Origin: Thraustochytrium sp. TN22
Lineage: Eukaryota; Sar; Bigyra; Thraustochytrida; Thraustochytriidae
NCBI GenBank assembly: GCA_013306675.1
Contig: JABLUY010000002.1
Location: 186,001 to 250,000, forward strand
Reading direction: 5' to 3'
Length of the DNA stretch: 64,000 nt
Part shown: positions 18,845-27,503 of the stretch, in pieces
Numbering within the stretch: the first letter of the stretch is position 1
Layout: each line of letters starts with the position of its first letter
Program-made: the position numbers and the translations under genes
Notes under the pieces: generated by a model
The model's input: the letters and a program-made list of their open reading frames with translations, nothing else
Databases searched by the model: none
Told to the model about the DNA's origin: nothing

Positions 18845-19037
18845 CGTTGTTTTTCCGATTCCCTCCGGGTTCTTCCCGCCGTTATTACCGAATAGCTCCA
18901 CCGCTCCTTTTCAGGTCGCCTATCGCAGGGTCGAGCTCATTGTCCATGTCGGTATCGATCTCCATCCCGATATCACACAAGCAGAGCTTTGCAGACCTCT
19001 TTCGAAACTTCTAAGTGTAAGTTTGAAGGTAGTTTGG
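18845..19037. other. Convergent gap with possible 3' splice acceptor
   Basis: 193 bp. Holds CTCCTTTTCAG ending at 18915, followed by a frame reading SPIAGSSSLSMS and ending SFADLFRNF before a stop. This could be the true last exon of the coiled-coil gene, but no matching donor was certain. Confidence 0.35.
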
Positions 19038-21281
19038 TTAGTAGTTGATGCGGTTCGCCAGGAGTGGGACATAGTACAGGAGGACGCTCGGGTCAAAGGC
19101 GTCGACGTAGAGGCGCTTGCGAATGCGCTCCAGAACCTCCTCGGAGTCCTCGTGCTCCGGGTTGGTGAGCACCGAGGTGTCGCGAAGTGAAAAGTCCTTC
19201 GCAAGCTGGTCGCACGAGAAGGTGGCGCCGGCCTCCGCGTTGGTGGCCTCGTTCACCACGGTGAGCTCAACGTCGTCGTCGATGGGGCGCACGCCAACGA
19301 TCTTGAGGTGCTGGCCCTTCTTGTTGACAAAGGCCAGGTAGGCGGCCTCACGCGCGCGCTCCACCTGCATGAGCTGGGCCACCTGGCCGTCTGCCAGGAG
19401 CACCTCGACGGCAGCGAGCCGCTGTGCCGGCGGGCAGAGCGCCACAAGCTCAGCAATCTGCTGCGGTGCGACCGCCGGGTCCGAGGCGACCTCGTCGCGC
19501 AGGCGGTCTGGGCAGATCTCGGGCGGGAGCAGGGCCTCGAGGCGGAGGAGGTTGTGCGTGCGCACCTCGGTGGCCTCCTCAAGGGCCGCTGGGTCGCCGC
19601 CGAGGCTGCACAAGGCCTGCGCCGTAGCCGCCGCGGCCGCGACAATGTCGTGGCGGCTGAAGATCGCCCGCGAGACGACGCGCACTGCGGTTAGGTTGCC
19701 GTGCACCGCCATGGCGAGCCGGGGCACGCAAAGCGCGCGGAAGATGGTCTCCGAGGTTACCACAAAGTCTCTCGTCTCCTCGCCCTTTTCCTCGGCCGCG
19801 TCGTCCTCGGCCGAGGCCAGCTTGAGGAGCGCTGACAGCAGAGCCTTCTCCACGCGCGCGACGCCCACGGGCGAGGACGAGTAGCACATGTACACGTGGC
19901 GCGCGAAGGCCAAGCGCACGGACCGCAGCTGCTGGCCCAGCTCCTCGCGCGAGGGCGCCTTGATGAGCTCCGCATCCTCTTCGTGCGCCTCCTGGAGCGC
20001 CATGAGCGCGTTCACCTCGGGTGCGCGCAGGCCCACGGCAGCGTCCCTGAGCATGGCACGGAAGTCGGCGCGCACCAGGAACTGAGGGCTCGGGGCGGCT
20101 TCGTCGCCATTCTTGGATTCCTTGTTTCCGGTGCTCTTGGCGTCCGCGCTCTTGGCGTCCTTGCTGTTGCCGCCCTTGGTGGCGTCGCCGGTCTTGGACG
20201 CCTCGCCCTTTTTGCTCTCCGCGGCCTTGGCGTCCTTCTTCGGCTCGGCAGCCTTGGACTCACCACCCTCCGCGGACTTCTCTTCGTCTGCCTCGTCAGA
20301 CTCAGTATCGGCCTGTGCCTGCAAGAGGGCAAGGAGCGCGTTGCCAGCTTCGGTCACAGTCGCGTCGAGCTCCGGGCTGTAGGCATCCAGCAAGCCCTCG
20401 GTCCACAGATTGGCGCACGTCTCATACAGCTCGCTGGTGAGCCTGCGTTTGAGCACATTGGCGACTGCCTTGCCGAGCCGCGCAAGGCTGATATCGCCGT
20501 TGTCCACGCAGGCGTAGAGCAAGATGAAGTCCTCTGGCGAGGCCGAGACCGCGTGGCCTAGCTCCTGCACGAGCTCCAGGGCCGCAAAGTATGAAACAGA
20601 AGAAACCTCGCCGGCCTCCGAATCTTCTTGAGCTGCGGCCGCGGCGCTCAGGACGGTCGCCACCTTGTGATCGATTTCCTCGCGCAGCGCCAGCGCGGTG
20701 GCCGGAATCTGGCCGACGTCGAAGTCGTCGTCGTCAGAGTCGTCATCGAGCGGCCCGAGCAGGTCCTCATCTGGCAAGAAGTCGTCCTCGGAGTCGTCCT
20801 CGTATACGGGAAGGCGCGCGTCGTCCGCAATCTTGGTCTCCTCGCGAACTTCCTTGTCGAAAGGGATTTGGCCACGGGACGCGCCGAAGTCGTCGCGCAC
20901 AATAGTCTTGTACCGCTCGCGGACGCATAGCTTATCCGAGAGCGCGCGATCCACGAGTGCCTCCGAAAAGGTAGTCACCTCGCGCCAGTGCAGCACGCTC
21001 TCGAGCCGATACCGGATCACCGGGGTCGCCGCCGGGCCGCTGCTATCCTCCAGCTTGGCCTCGCCGATACCCTCGTCGCCATCTTGCACCTCAAAGCGCA
21101 CGTGCACAACGGCGCTCGGCACTGGCGCCAGGTTCGTCGGCCGGCTCAGTGTGCCGTCGATGCGCCAGCTCAGCGCCTGGCGCACTGTTCTCGTCAGCTG
21201 CAGCGCGCAGCTCGTCTTCCAGTGCTCGCGCACCGCCTGCGTCACGCACACGCGCGCATCCGACGCTGACAGCGGTGCCAT
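19038..21281 (-). CDS. Unrecognised 747-residue acidic protein
   Basis: Start at ATG 21281 (MAPLSASDARVCVTQAV). I do not recognise the family. Residues 1-150 look globular and beta-rich (VVHVRFEVQDGDEG, IRYRLESVLHWREVTTF). Residues about 165-200 are a run of Asp/Glu (EDDSEDDFLPDEDLLG). Residues 215-330 are helical. A low-complexity Lys/Glu/Ala/Ser/Gly insert follows (about 340-410). The C-terminal 330 residues are mostly helical, with PPEICPDRLRDEVASDP and a final LLYYVPLLANRINY. No membrane span. The helical bundle with an acidic linker suggests a scaffold or chaperone-like protein, but no function is claimed. Ends in TAA; CTCG/GAGC repeats lie upstream at about 21430-21455. Confidence 0.65.
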   Translation of the reverse strand: MAPLSASDARVCVTQAVREHWKTSCALQLTRTVRQALSWRIDGTLSRPTNLAPVPSAVVHVRFEVQDGDEGIGEAKLEDSSGPAATPVIRYRLESVLHWREVTTFSEALVDRALSDKLCVRERYKTIVRDDFGASRGQIPFDKEVREETKIADDARLPVYEDDSEDDFLPDEDLLGPLDDDSDDDDFDVGQIPATALALREEIDHKVATVLSAAAAAQEDSEAGEVSSVSYFAALELVQELGHAVSASPEDFILLYACVDNGDISLARLGKAVANVLKRRLTSELYETCANLWTEGLLDAYSPELDATVTEAGNALLALLQAQADTESDEADEEKSAEGGESKAAEPKKDAKAAESKKGEASKTGDATKGGNSKDAKSADAKSTGNKESKNGDEAAPSPQFLVRADFRAMLRDAAVGLRAPEVNALMALQEAHEEDAELIKAPSREELGQQLRSVRLAFARHVYMCYSSSPVGVARVEKALLSALLKLASAEDDAAEEKGEETRDFVVTSETIFRALCVPRLAMAVHGNLTAVRVVSRAIFSRHDIVAAAAATAQALCSLGGDPAALEEATEVRTHNLLRLEALLPPEICPDRLRDEVASDPAVAPQQIAELVALCPPAQRLAAVEVLLADGQVAQLMQVERAREAAYLAFVNKKGQHLKIVGVRPIDDDVELTVVNEATNAEAGATFSCDQLAKDFSLRDTSVLTNPEHEDSEEVLERIRKRLYVDAFDPSVLLYYVPLLANRINY

Positions 21282-21979
21282 CCTCTCCACTGGCCCTCAC
21301 GCAGCGCGCCTCGCGCCTCGACGCGACGCTACACCACGATCGCCGCCTGCGGTCGCCGTCCCGGGCAGGACGGACAACTCCCTCGCTCGCTCTATCTCTT
21401 GTTCTGCGCAATCAGCTCCGGCTCGGCCTGCCCGCTCGCTCGCTCGCTCGCTCACTCTTGCTGCCCCGCGCAGTCAGAGCGCGTGCCCAAGCACACGTGC
21501 GCTCTCCTCACTCCAGCGTGCGCTCGTGCAGCAAAGACAAGACTTGGTTGACAAGAGCGAGAACTTGAACGGAGGCAAGAGGCTGCCACGAACGTCCAAA
21601 CGTGGCGGGCTGACATGAAATGAAATGAAAAGGAAGCCGGCCGAGAAACGTAGCAGTGCAGCTGAGATCAGCGGCGCGATCAAGATGCAGTGCAACGCAG
21701 CCTCGCCTGTGAGCGCAAAGCACCGCGAAGCACCGCAAGCACCGTAACGGATCTAGTTCCGCGGATGGGTGCGTGAGGCGTGCGCGCGGCGAGAATACAG
21801 GTAGGAACAAAGGGAGCAAAGGGCTCATGCGGGCTCATCGGGCTCATGGCGCTCATGGCGCTCGTGGGCAGGAAGGAGGATGATGCCTCGCGCCGCCATA
21901 CAGAGTTGGACCTTGTCGCGCTCTCGGGCACGAGCACGAGCACGAGGCGGAAGGCCTGTTGGCGCGGAGCAGCGCCGCC
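21282..21979. other. Divergent promoter region
   Basis: 698 bp between divergent ATGs. Contains a CTCG tetranucleotide run at 21431-21453, GGCTCATG-type repeats at about 21824-21860 (GGGCTCATGCGGGCTCAT and on), and a CGAGCA run near 21930. No coding frame looks real. Confidence 0.5.
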
Positions 21980-22573
21980 ATGGCCGCCGAAACGAGCGCA
22001 GAGGCGCCGGCAGCGGCGCTGGCGCCGGCGGCAGCGAGGTTGCCGACGACGCTGCAGGTGACGGTGCTGGAGGAGGGCGACGGCGCGACGTACGCCGCGG
22101 AGGGAGACACGGTGGAGGCGTTCTACACGGGCACGCTGGCGGCAACGGGCGCACAGTTTGACAGTAATGTGGGCAAGGAGCCGCTGCGCTTCGTGGTCGG
22201 GGCCGGCATGATGATTGAGGGCTGGGACACGGCGCTGCGCGAGGTGGCGCTGGGCGCCAAGGCGCGCATCTTCGTGCCGGCTAAGCGAGGCTACGCAGAG
22301 GAGGGATACCCGAGCCCGGACGGTGAGGGCTACGCCATCCCGCCGCACTCGGACCTGCTGTATGAGGTGGAGGTTGTCAAGATCGAGAAGGCGCGAAAGA
22401 AGGACGCGGAGCCCGCGCCACTGACGGAAGCGGAGCGCCTGCGTTTGCTGCGCGAGTCTCTGGCCAAGCCCGCCGCAGACGCTGGTGATGGCGGCGGCAG
22501 CGCCAAGGGGGAAAAGAAGAAGAAGGCCGCGGCTGCCAAGAAGGGCAAGAAGAAGAAGAGCGGAAAGCGTTGA
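21980..22573 (+). CDS. FKBP-type peptidyl-prolyl isomerase with basic tail
   Basis: 197 residues; start in GCCGCCATGG. Residues about 20-135 form one FKBP domain. Against human FKBP12, the active-site residues are present: the Tyr in FYTG, Phe-Asp in FDSN, Phe in LRFVVG, Ile and Trp in MMIEGWD (Met for Val55), and Tyr in AKRGYAEEGY. It should therefore be catalytically active and able to bind FK506-type ligands. A 60-residue charged C-terminus ends in Lys-rich stretches (KKKKAAAAKKGKKKKSGKR), which resembles a nuclear or nucleolar targeting and nucleic-acid-binding tail. No signal peptide. Stop is 76 bp from that of the convergent EF-hand gene. Confidence 0.92.
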   Translation: MAAETSAEAPAAALAPAAARLPTTLQVTVLEEGDGATYAAEGDTVEAFYTGTLAATGAQFDSNVGKEPLRFVVGAGMMIEGWDTALREVALGAKARIFVPAKRGYAEEGYPSPDGEGYAIPPHSDLLYEVEVVKIEKARKKDAEPAPLTEAERLRLLRESLAKPAADAGDGGGSAKGEKKKKAAAAKKGKKKKSGKR

Positions 22574-22649
22574 GGCGTCGAGGCCAGAGCCAACCTGATA
22601 TTTACGATTCACGGCTGGATTGCGATCTTGCCGGAGTTGATAGCATTGG

Positions 22650-23726
22650 CTACTTGTGGCGGTCCGCTGTTTGATGCAGAGCGCGCAGGAAGGCCACGTA
22701 GTTGATTTTCTCCGGGTGACGCGCGGGAAAGGCCCGGTGGATGGTCTCAATTTTCGCGTCAATGCCGGTGCCCGGGAGCAGGCCGAAGCTCTTAAGCACT
22801 GCCTGGAACTGGGCGAGCGTGATGGCCTTGATGTGATGGCGATCGAACTTCTCGAAGCTGCCATCCAACGTGAAGCGGCGGATCAGGCATGTCTGGCGCA
22901 TGGGGTGGAGGATCTGCTCGAGCGCCTCCTGGAGCTCCTCTTCCTCGTTGTTGTCGGGCAGGCTGCAGTCGCCGCCGGGCCAGGCGTGGCGCGAGGCGGC
23001 TGGCGTCGCTGAGCCGTCCATGGCTTGCAGGAAGCGCTGATAGTCGACCTGGAGCGTGTCGTCCGCCGTGAGGAAGCGGTGCGCCACCCAGTCGATCTCT
23101 GGTCCGTGAGCACTGTGCAAGCCGGCCATGTGCAGCGCGCTCTTGAATTTGCTGGCCGGCATGCGGCCCTTGCGCAGCAGGTCGTGCGGCGCAAAGAAGT
23201 CACGCAGGCGGATGCGCTTGGTGCGGCACTCGAGCCGCATGTCCGCCACGATGCCGTCCACGGTGCTCTCGTCGGGGCCGGCAGCAGCCTTACCGTGGGG
23301 CGCGCTTTGGGCGGCGGTTGCGGCTCGATCGAGCGCCTCGCGGCGCTTCATGCTTTGGTACTCCAGCTCGGCGACTGTATCGGGCGAGAGGCCGGGCGGC
23401 ACGTTGCCGGCCGGGGCATCAGCGGCCCGGATGAAGGCGCGGAAATCCACGCTGAGCCCCTGGGCGCCCGAGTCGCGCGAGAAGAGGTGGCAGAGCGCCA
23501 CCAGCACGGGCTCGCGCGCCTGCTTGACACTGCGCAGCTGCAGCGTCGTGAGCGCACGTCGGAAGCGGGACGCCGTCAGCTTGCCGGAATTGTTCGAGTC
23601 GAAGGCCACGAAGACCGGTGACAGCAGCACACGAGTCGACCGCACCTCGGTCCTGATCTGCTCCACAAGGCTCTCCGCCTCACGCAGCGTCTCGGCGTCC
23701 ACCTGCTCCATGTCCCACTCGTCCAT
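22650..23726 (-). CDS. Degenerate EF-hand protein
   Basis: 358 residues starting MDEWDMEQVDAETL. Several EF-hand-like helix-loop-helix units can be seen. The clearest is FVAFDSNNSGKLTASRF near residue 45, with Asp, Asn, Ser and Gly at loop positions 1, 3, 5 and 6 but Ser instead of Glu at position 12. Others (RDSGAQGLSVDFRAFI, FAPHDLLRKGRMPASKF, FDRHHIKAITLAQF) keep the helices but have lost most calcium ligands. So most sites probably do not bind calcium, and the protein may act as a structural calmodulin-like scaffold. Proteins of this shape occur in flagella, but nothing here proves it. Stop codon TAG. GAGC tetranucleotide repeats lie just upstream (about 23744-23770). Confidence 0.75.
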   Translation of the reverse strand: MDEWDMEQVDAETLREAESLVEQIRTEVRSTRVLLSPVFVAFDSNNSGKLTASRFRRALTTLQLRSVKQAREPVLVALCHLFSRDSGAQGLSVDFRAFIRAADAPAGNVPPGLSPDTVAELEYQSMKRREALDRAATAAQSAPHGKAAAGPDESTVDGIVADMRLECRTKRIRLRDFFAPHDLLRKGRMPASKFKSALHMAGLHSAHGPEIDWVAHRFLTADDTLQVDYQRFLQAMDGSATPAASRHAWPGGDCSLPDNNEEEELQEALEQILHPMRQTCLIRRFTLDGSFEKFDRHHIKAITLAQFQAVLKSFGLLPGTGIDAKIETIHRAFPARHPEKINYVAFLRALHQTADRHK

Positions 23727-24762
23727 GCTTTCGTGCGTGCGCTGAGCGAGCGAGCGAGCGAGCGAGAGAGAGACTACGTGCGTTGTTTCCGAAGTCGGGT
23801 CGCGCCTCACGCCGACGCGCCTCACACCAACAACGAGCCGCGCACCAAGGACACGCCTCACCTAATTCTAACACTGCGCCTCACAACGTTATGCGTCTGC
23901 TCGCCTCACTCTCAGTGAACCTTGTTTCCAGCGAGCGCAGTGCCGAATGCAGAGGCCAGGCCCTACAACTCTTTGGCTGGCGGCAGTCGACTGAGCCTGC
24001 CCTAGCGTGAGCTAGAGGCAGGCAGATTGGTAACCTTGACTTTTCTTCTTTCTTCGGAGAACAAGGTTTCCGTTGGCGAGCTGATGGTGATGTGAAAAAA
24101 AACAATCAGAAAAAAAAATGCAGACAGCGAGCCGCCACTGGGCGAGTGACCGCTGTTCATGAGCGTGACATCAGAGCCGCTGGCACAGCCTGAGTGAGCG
24201 AAATGGCGGGCAAAGCAAGGTGCGTGGCGCCGTTGGCGTTGAGCCTCAAGACTTCTTGGCGCTGCCAAGGCAGTGCCATCCACACCGCCTTCCAGGCGGC
24301 TTCCCATGCTATCTGGTCCGCTGTGACCACTTTCAAAAGCTATCCGAGTCCGAGTCTGAGCCTTGCTTCGCCGGCTGGCTGGCTGTGCTTGCAAGGCGGA
24401 CCACGGCACCAAAGGACTTCGAAGAATTGTGGACGCTTGATTGCTTTTTCTGTTTGTCAGTGTCAGTGGAGAAAGAGAAATTGTGAATGCTTGGTTTCTT
24501 TTGTTCGTCATGAAGGTCTTTTTCTCGCCCCGAAGCAGCGCCGCGATCCGTCAGGAGTACGCGGGCCTCAAAGCGCAAAATGTACGTGAGCCCGGAGAAG
24601 AGAGAGCCGAGAGCGATGCAGAGGGCCCGCTCTTGGATCATGGTGTCCTTGGGTTGCACGGAGCGATTGATCGCGTGGCGCGAGGCGCACGCCACGTGCG
24701 AGTTTGCAGCGAGGAAGCTCGGTCGCTCCAGGACTTACTTGGCACGGCGAGCATGCCGTAGT
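23727..24762. other. Gene-poor, less GC-rich stretch
   Basis: 1.04 kb between two minus-strand genes. GAGC tetramers at 23744-23770 and two A-runs at about 24095-24118. Visibly lower GC than neighbours; small frames are short and without recognisable features. Nothing further supported. Confidence 0.45.
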
Positions 24763-25389
24763 CTACTTGGCTCCGAGGAGCTTGTCCTTGGCCTCGTTGA
24801 TCTTGGTGGCCACGTAGGTGGAGCCGCCGGTGTCCGGGTGGTTGAGGAGCGCGAGGCGACGGTGTGCCTCGCGAACCTTCTCACGCGGCGCGGACTCACG
24901 GATGCCGAGGATGAGCGCGGCCTCGCGCTTGGTCATCTCGTCCTCGAAGCCGCCCTCGTAGAAGTTCTTGCCGAGCATGAAGTTGAGCCAGCTAAGGAAG
25001 CCGCCCTCGCTCTTGTCGGCCTCCTTGGCGCCCTCGCCGCCCTCAGCGGCGGCGTCCGCCTGCGCCTTGGCCGCGGCATCAGCCCTGGCCTGGCGCCGGT
25101 CGATGGCCTCCACCACGAGCTTGCCGGCGTAAGCGACGACAGCGACGCCGCCGCCCACGAGAAGCGGCGAGACCGACTGCTGCGGCAGCGTGGACCGGAA
25201 GCCGCGCGCCTGCACGAGTGCGAAGCGCTGGCGGCGCAGCTCCGCCTGCTCCGCGTCCTCCAAGTCGTCCAGCCGCGCGCCGGCCGTCACGCCGCCGCGC
25301 AGCGTGCGCACGCGCAGGCCATGGCCATGGCCGCTCGCGCCCACTCTCCGCGCCGCACCGCGCGCCGCCTGCGCTGCGCGCGCCTGCAT
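24763..25389 (-). CDS. Pam18/Tim14 (DNAJC15)-type J protein
   Basis: 208 residues. Pam18/Tim14 sits in the mitochondrial inner membrane and stimulates mtHsp70 to pull preproteins through TIM23. Start ATG 25389 gives a basic presequence (MQARAAQAARGAARRVG). A hydrophobic segment, SPLLVGGGVAVVAYAGKLVV, lies near residues 70-90. The J domain is at the C-terminus: GGFEDEMTKREAALILGI, then the J-motif HPD at residues 184-186 in LLNHPDTGGSTYVATKINEA. All three HPD residues are present. The order (TM then short J domain ending the protein) and the KREAALILG string match DNAJC15/Pam18 rather than general DnaJ. A 35-residue Ala/Glu/Gly-rich linker precedes the J domain. GGCGC and GGGC repeats lie upstream on its own strand. 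Confidence 0.9.
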   Translation of the reverse strand: MQARAAQAARGAARRVGASGHGHGLRVRTLRGGVTAGARLDDLEDAEQAELRRQRFALVQARGFRSTLPQQSVSPLLVGGGVAVVAYAGKLVVEAIDRRQARADAAAKAQADAAAEGGEGAKEADKSEGGFLSWLNFMLGKNFYEGGFEDEMTKREAALILGIRESAPREKVREAHRRLALLNHPDTGGSTYVATKINEAKDKLLGAK

Positions 25390-25734
25390 CCCTGCCTGCC
25401 TGCCACGCGCCTGCCCGCCCACCCGCGCGCCCGCCCGCCCGCCCGCCCGCCCGCTGCTGCCGCGCCGCGCCGCGCCGCGTCGCCAAGAACTTGACTGCAG
25501 GAGTCGGCGTCGTCGCGAAAACTTTTGGTTGGCCAGAAGCGGTTCGGCTGCGTCAGCAGCACTCACAGTTGGTCAGCCGCGGCAGGGACTCACTCTTCTG
25601 CATCCATCTCTTTCCATCTCACCAGCCGGGTCTCGTCGCCGGGCACCTCGCGCCGCTGATTTAATCCTCACATTACCCACGTCACATCGTGTCGTCTCCG
25701 AGTCAACTCAAGTCAACTCAAGTCAACTCACAAC

Positions 25735-25832
25735 TCGTCTCGTCTCGTCTCGTCTCGTCTCGTCTCGTCTCGTCTCGTCTCGTCTCGTCTCGTCTCGTCT
25801 CGTCTCGTCTCGTCTCGTCTCGTCTCGTCTCG
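25735..25832. repeat. CGTCT pentanucleotide array
   Basis: About 19 perfect copies of a 5-bp unit over 98 bp, preceded directly by three copies of a 10-bp GTCAACTCAA unit. Every frame is open, giving artificial Arg-Asp-Glu-Thr or Val-Ser-Ser-Arg-Leu peptides. Confidence 0.95.
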
Positions 25833-26032
25833 TGTTGCGCTCGAACGACGATGAGGAGAAGAAACTTGAGCCCGTCGCTGAGCCTGAGCCTACGACGGGC
25901 GACCGCCTAGGCAGCAGCCAGCACGCCATGCGGGTCGCCTCGAGCAGCAGCCAAGACCAGCGTTGCTCCGGTGGGACGCACCGGCGCTCCGAGCCTCGCT
26001 CGTCCCTCACCTTTCCTCGAAGGCCCCTCCTC

Positions 26033-26033
<1 letters not shown>

Positions 26034-26089
<56 letters not shown>

Positions 26090-26108
26090 CTCGTCGTCGT
26101 CGTCGTCG
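26034..26108. repeat. GTC trinucleotide array
   Basis: About 25 near-perfect GTC/GAC triplets with one interruption near 26089. No protein homology around it, so it is treated as a microsatellite. Confidence 0.9.
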
Positions 26109-26558
26109 GGCGGCGGCGGTCGCCGGTCGGGACGCCGTGGATGGACATCGTGGACAATCGAACCGCCCGCGAATTCCGTGCTCTCGCGAGGCGCGACCCG
26201 AAGACGAGAGACCCAAGCGAGGCAAAGCCCAAACTCTTGTACACAAAACATTACGTCAGACAGCTAGCTGGCACTGGCCAGTGGCTGGCCACTGGCGAGG
26301 CGGCTGCAGGCAGGCCGCAGGCGCTGCCTCTCCAGGTGGCCGAGCGCGGACGTGTGAGTGGCGCGGTACCAGCACCAGTACCAGGAGGCCTATCGCTTCT
26401 TGATCAAGTTCAACTTGTAAAAGGAAGGTGTAAGTACCACTACCACATCGCCGAGAAAAGCAGCGTGAAATGAAATGAAAACTCTGGACGGCCGGCCTGG
26501 CGGGCGCGGCGCGGCGGCGCAGCGCGGCGAGGCGAGGCGAGGCGCGGACAGAGCGGCA

Positions 26559-27503
26559 ATGCTGGCGAGGGCGCGGGCGCGGCGGTGGGCGAGCGTGCGC
26601 GCGCGGGTGGGGCTCGGGCTGACGATGGCGAGTCTCTTCGGCGCAGCGGCGGCGAGCCAGGTGGGCAAGATGCGGCGCGAGGGGTCGACCATCGTGGTGG
26701 AGCCGCCTCAGGAGGCGGACTCGTCCGTGATCATCATGCACGGGCTGGGCGACACGGCGGACGGATTCGCGGACGTGGCGACCATGTTCTCGCAGCGCAT
26801 GCCCACGACGCGCTTCGTGCTGCCGACGGCGCCCACGCAGCCGGTCACGCTCAACGGCGGCTTCCGAATGCCGTCCTGGTACGACATCGTGGGTCTGGAC
26901 GACCGCGCCAATGAGCAATGCGACGGCATCGAGGAGAGCAAGACTACGATCGAGGGCCTCTTGGACCGCGAGAACGCACGCGGCATCCCGTACAAGCGCA
27001 TGGCACTCGCGGGCTTCAGCCAGGGCGGCGCCCTGGCGCTCTTCACCGGCCTGCAGCTCCCAGCCGAGAAGCAGGTCGGCGGCCTGCTCGTCATGAGCGG
27101 CTATCTGGCGGGCTCCAAGAAGTTCAAGCTCACGCCCGGCCTCGAGACCACGCCCGTTCTGCACCAGCACGGCGAGGTCGACCCCATGGTGCGCTTCGTG
27201 CTAGCTGAGCGCACGCGGGACCACCTGCTCGGCCTCGGCGCCTCGCGGTACACGCTCGAGTCGTACCCGAACCTGCAGCACTCTGTCTCGCCGCAGGAGC
27301 TCGGCTCCGGCCTCTCCTTCCTGCAGCGCGTGCTCGCCGAAAACATCGGTGCCCCGGTCTCCGCGGCCAAGCCCATTGACGACATGTCTGACGAGGAGCT
27401 CAAGGCCGCCATCGCACGCGGAGGTCTCGGCACCAAGGCTGTCGGCCTTCTCGACCGGGACGACCTCGTCCGCCTGCTCAAGGAGGAGCGCGATGAGCTC
27501 TAA
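26559..27503 (+). CDS. Acyl-protein thioesterase/carboxylesterase with signal peptide and RDEL-like tail
   Basis: 314 residues of the LYPLA (APT1/2) alpha/beta-hydrolase family, which removes palmitate from cysteines or cleaves lysophospholipids. Core: VIIMHGLGDTADGF near residue 55, the nucleophile elbow AGFSQGGA (Ser154), Asp208 in HGEVDPMV and His241 in LQHSV complete the triad. Unlike cytosolic APTs it has an N-terminal Arg-rich then hydrophobic stretch (LGLTMASLFGAAAASQV) resembling a signal or targeting peptide, and a C-terminal extension. The extension, DMSDEELKAAIARGGLG and on, is SAP-like as in the C-domain of MANF, and the protein ends KEERDEL. RDEL is a known variant of the KDEL/HDEL ER-retrieval signal. 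Inference: ER-lumenal enzyme. GGCGA pentamers end 12 bases before the ATG. Confidence 0.88.
   Translation: MLARARARRWASVRARVGLGLTMASLFGAAAASQVGKMRREGSTIVVEPPQEADSSVIIMHGLGDTADGFADVATMFSQRMPTTRFVLPTAPTQPVTLNGGFRMPSWYDIVGLDDRANEQCDGIEESKTTIEGLLDRENARGIPYKRMALAGFSQGGALALFTGLQLPAEKQVGGLLVMSGYLAGSKKFKLTPGLETTPVLHQHGEVDPMVRFVLAERTRDHLLGLGASRYTLESYPNLQHSVSPQELGSGLSFLQRVLAENIGAPVSAAKPIDDMSDEELKAAIARGGLGTKAVGLLDRDDLVRLLKEERDEL

Larger units (their letters stand above)
25390..26558. other. Repeat-rich divergent region
   Basis: 1.17 kb between divergent starts. Left: GCCC tetramers 25427-25454 and CGCGC pentamers 25460-25480 (G-rich on the minus strand). Centre: a 10-bp GTCAACTCAA repeat 25702-25732, the CGTCT array, and the GTC array. 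Right: GG pentamers 26526-26547. The long open frames through it are a by-product of the repeats. Confidence 0.6.

Noticed and set aside
25190-26473. 427-codon open frame through the repeats
   Set aside because: Its length comes from the CGTCT and GTC arrays and CG-rich DNA, giving Val-Ser-Ser-Arg-Leu and poly-Val peptides.
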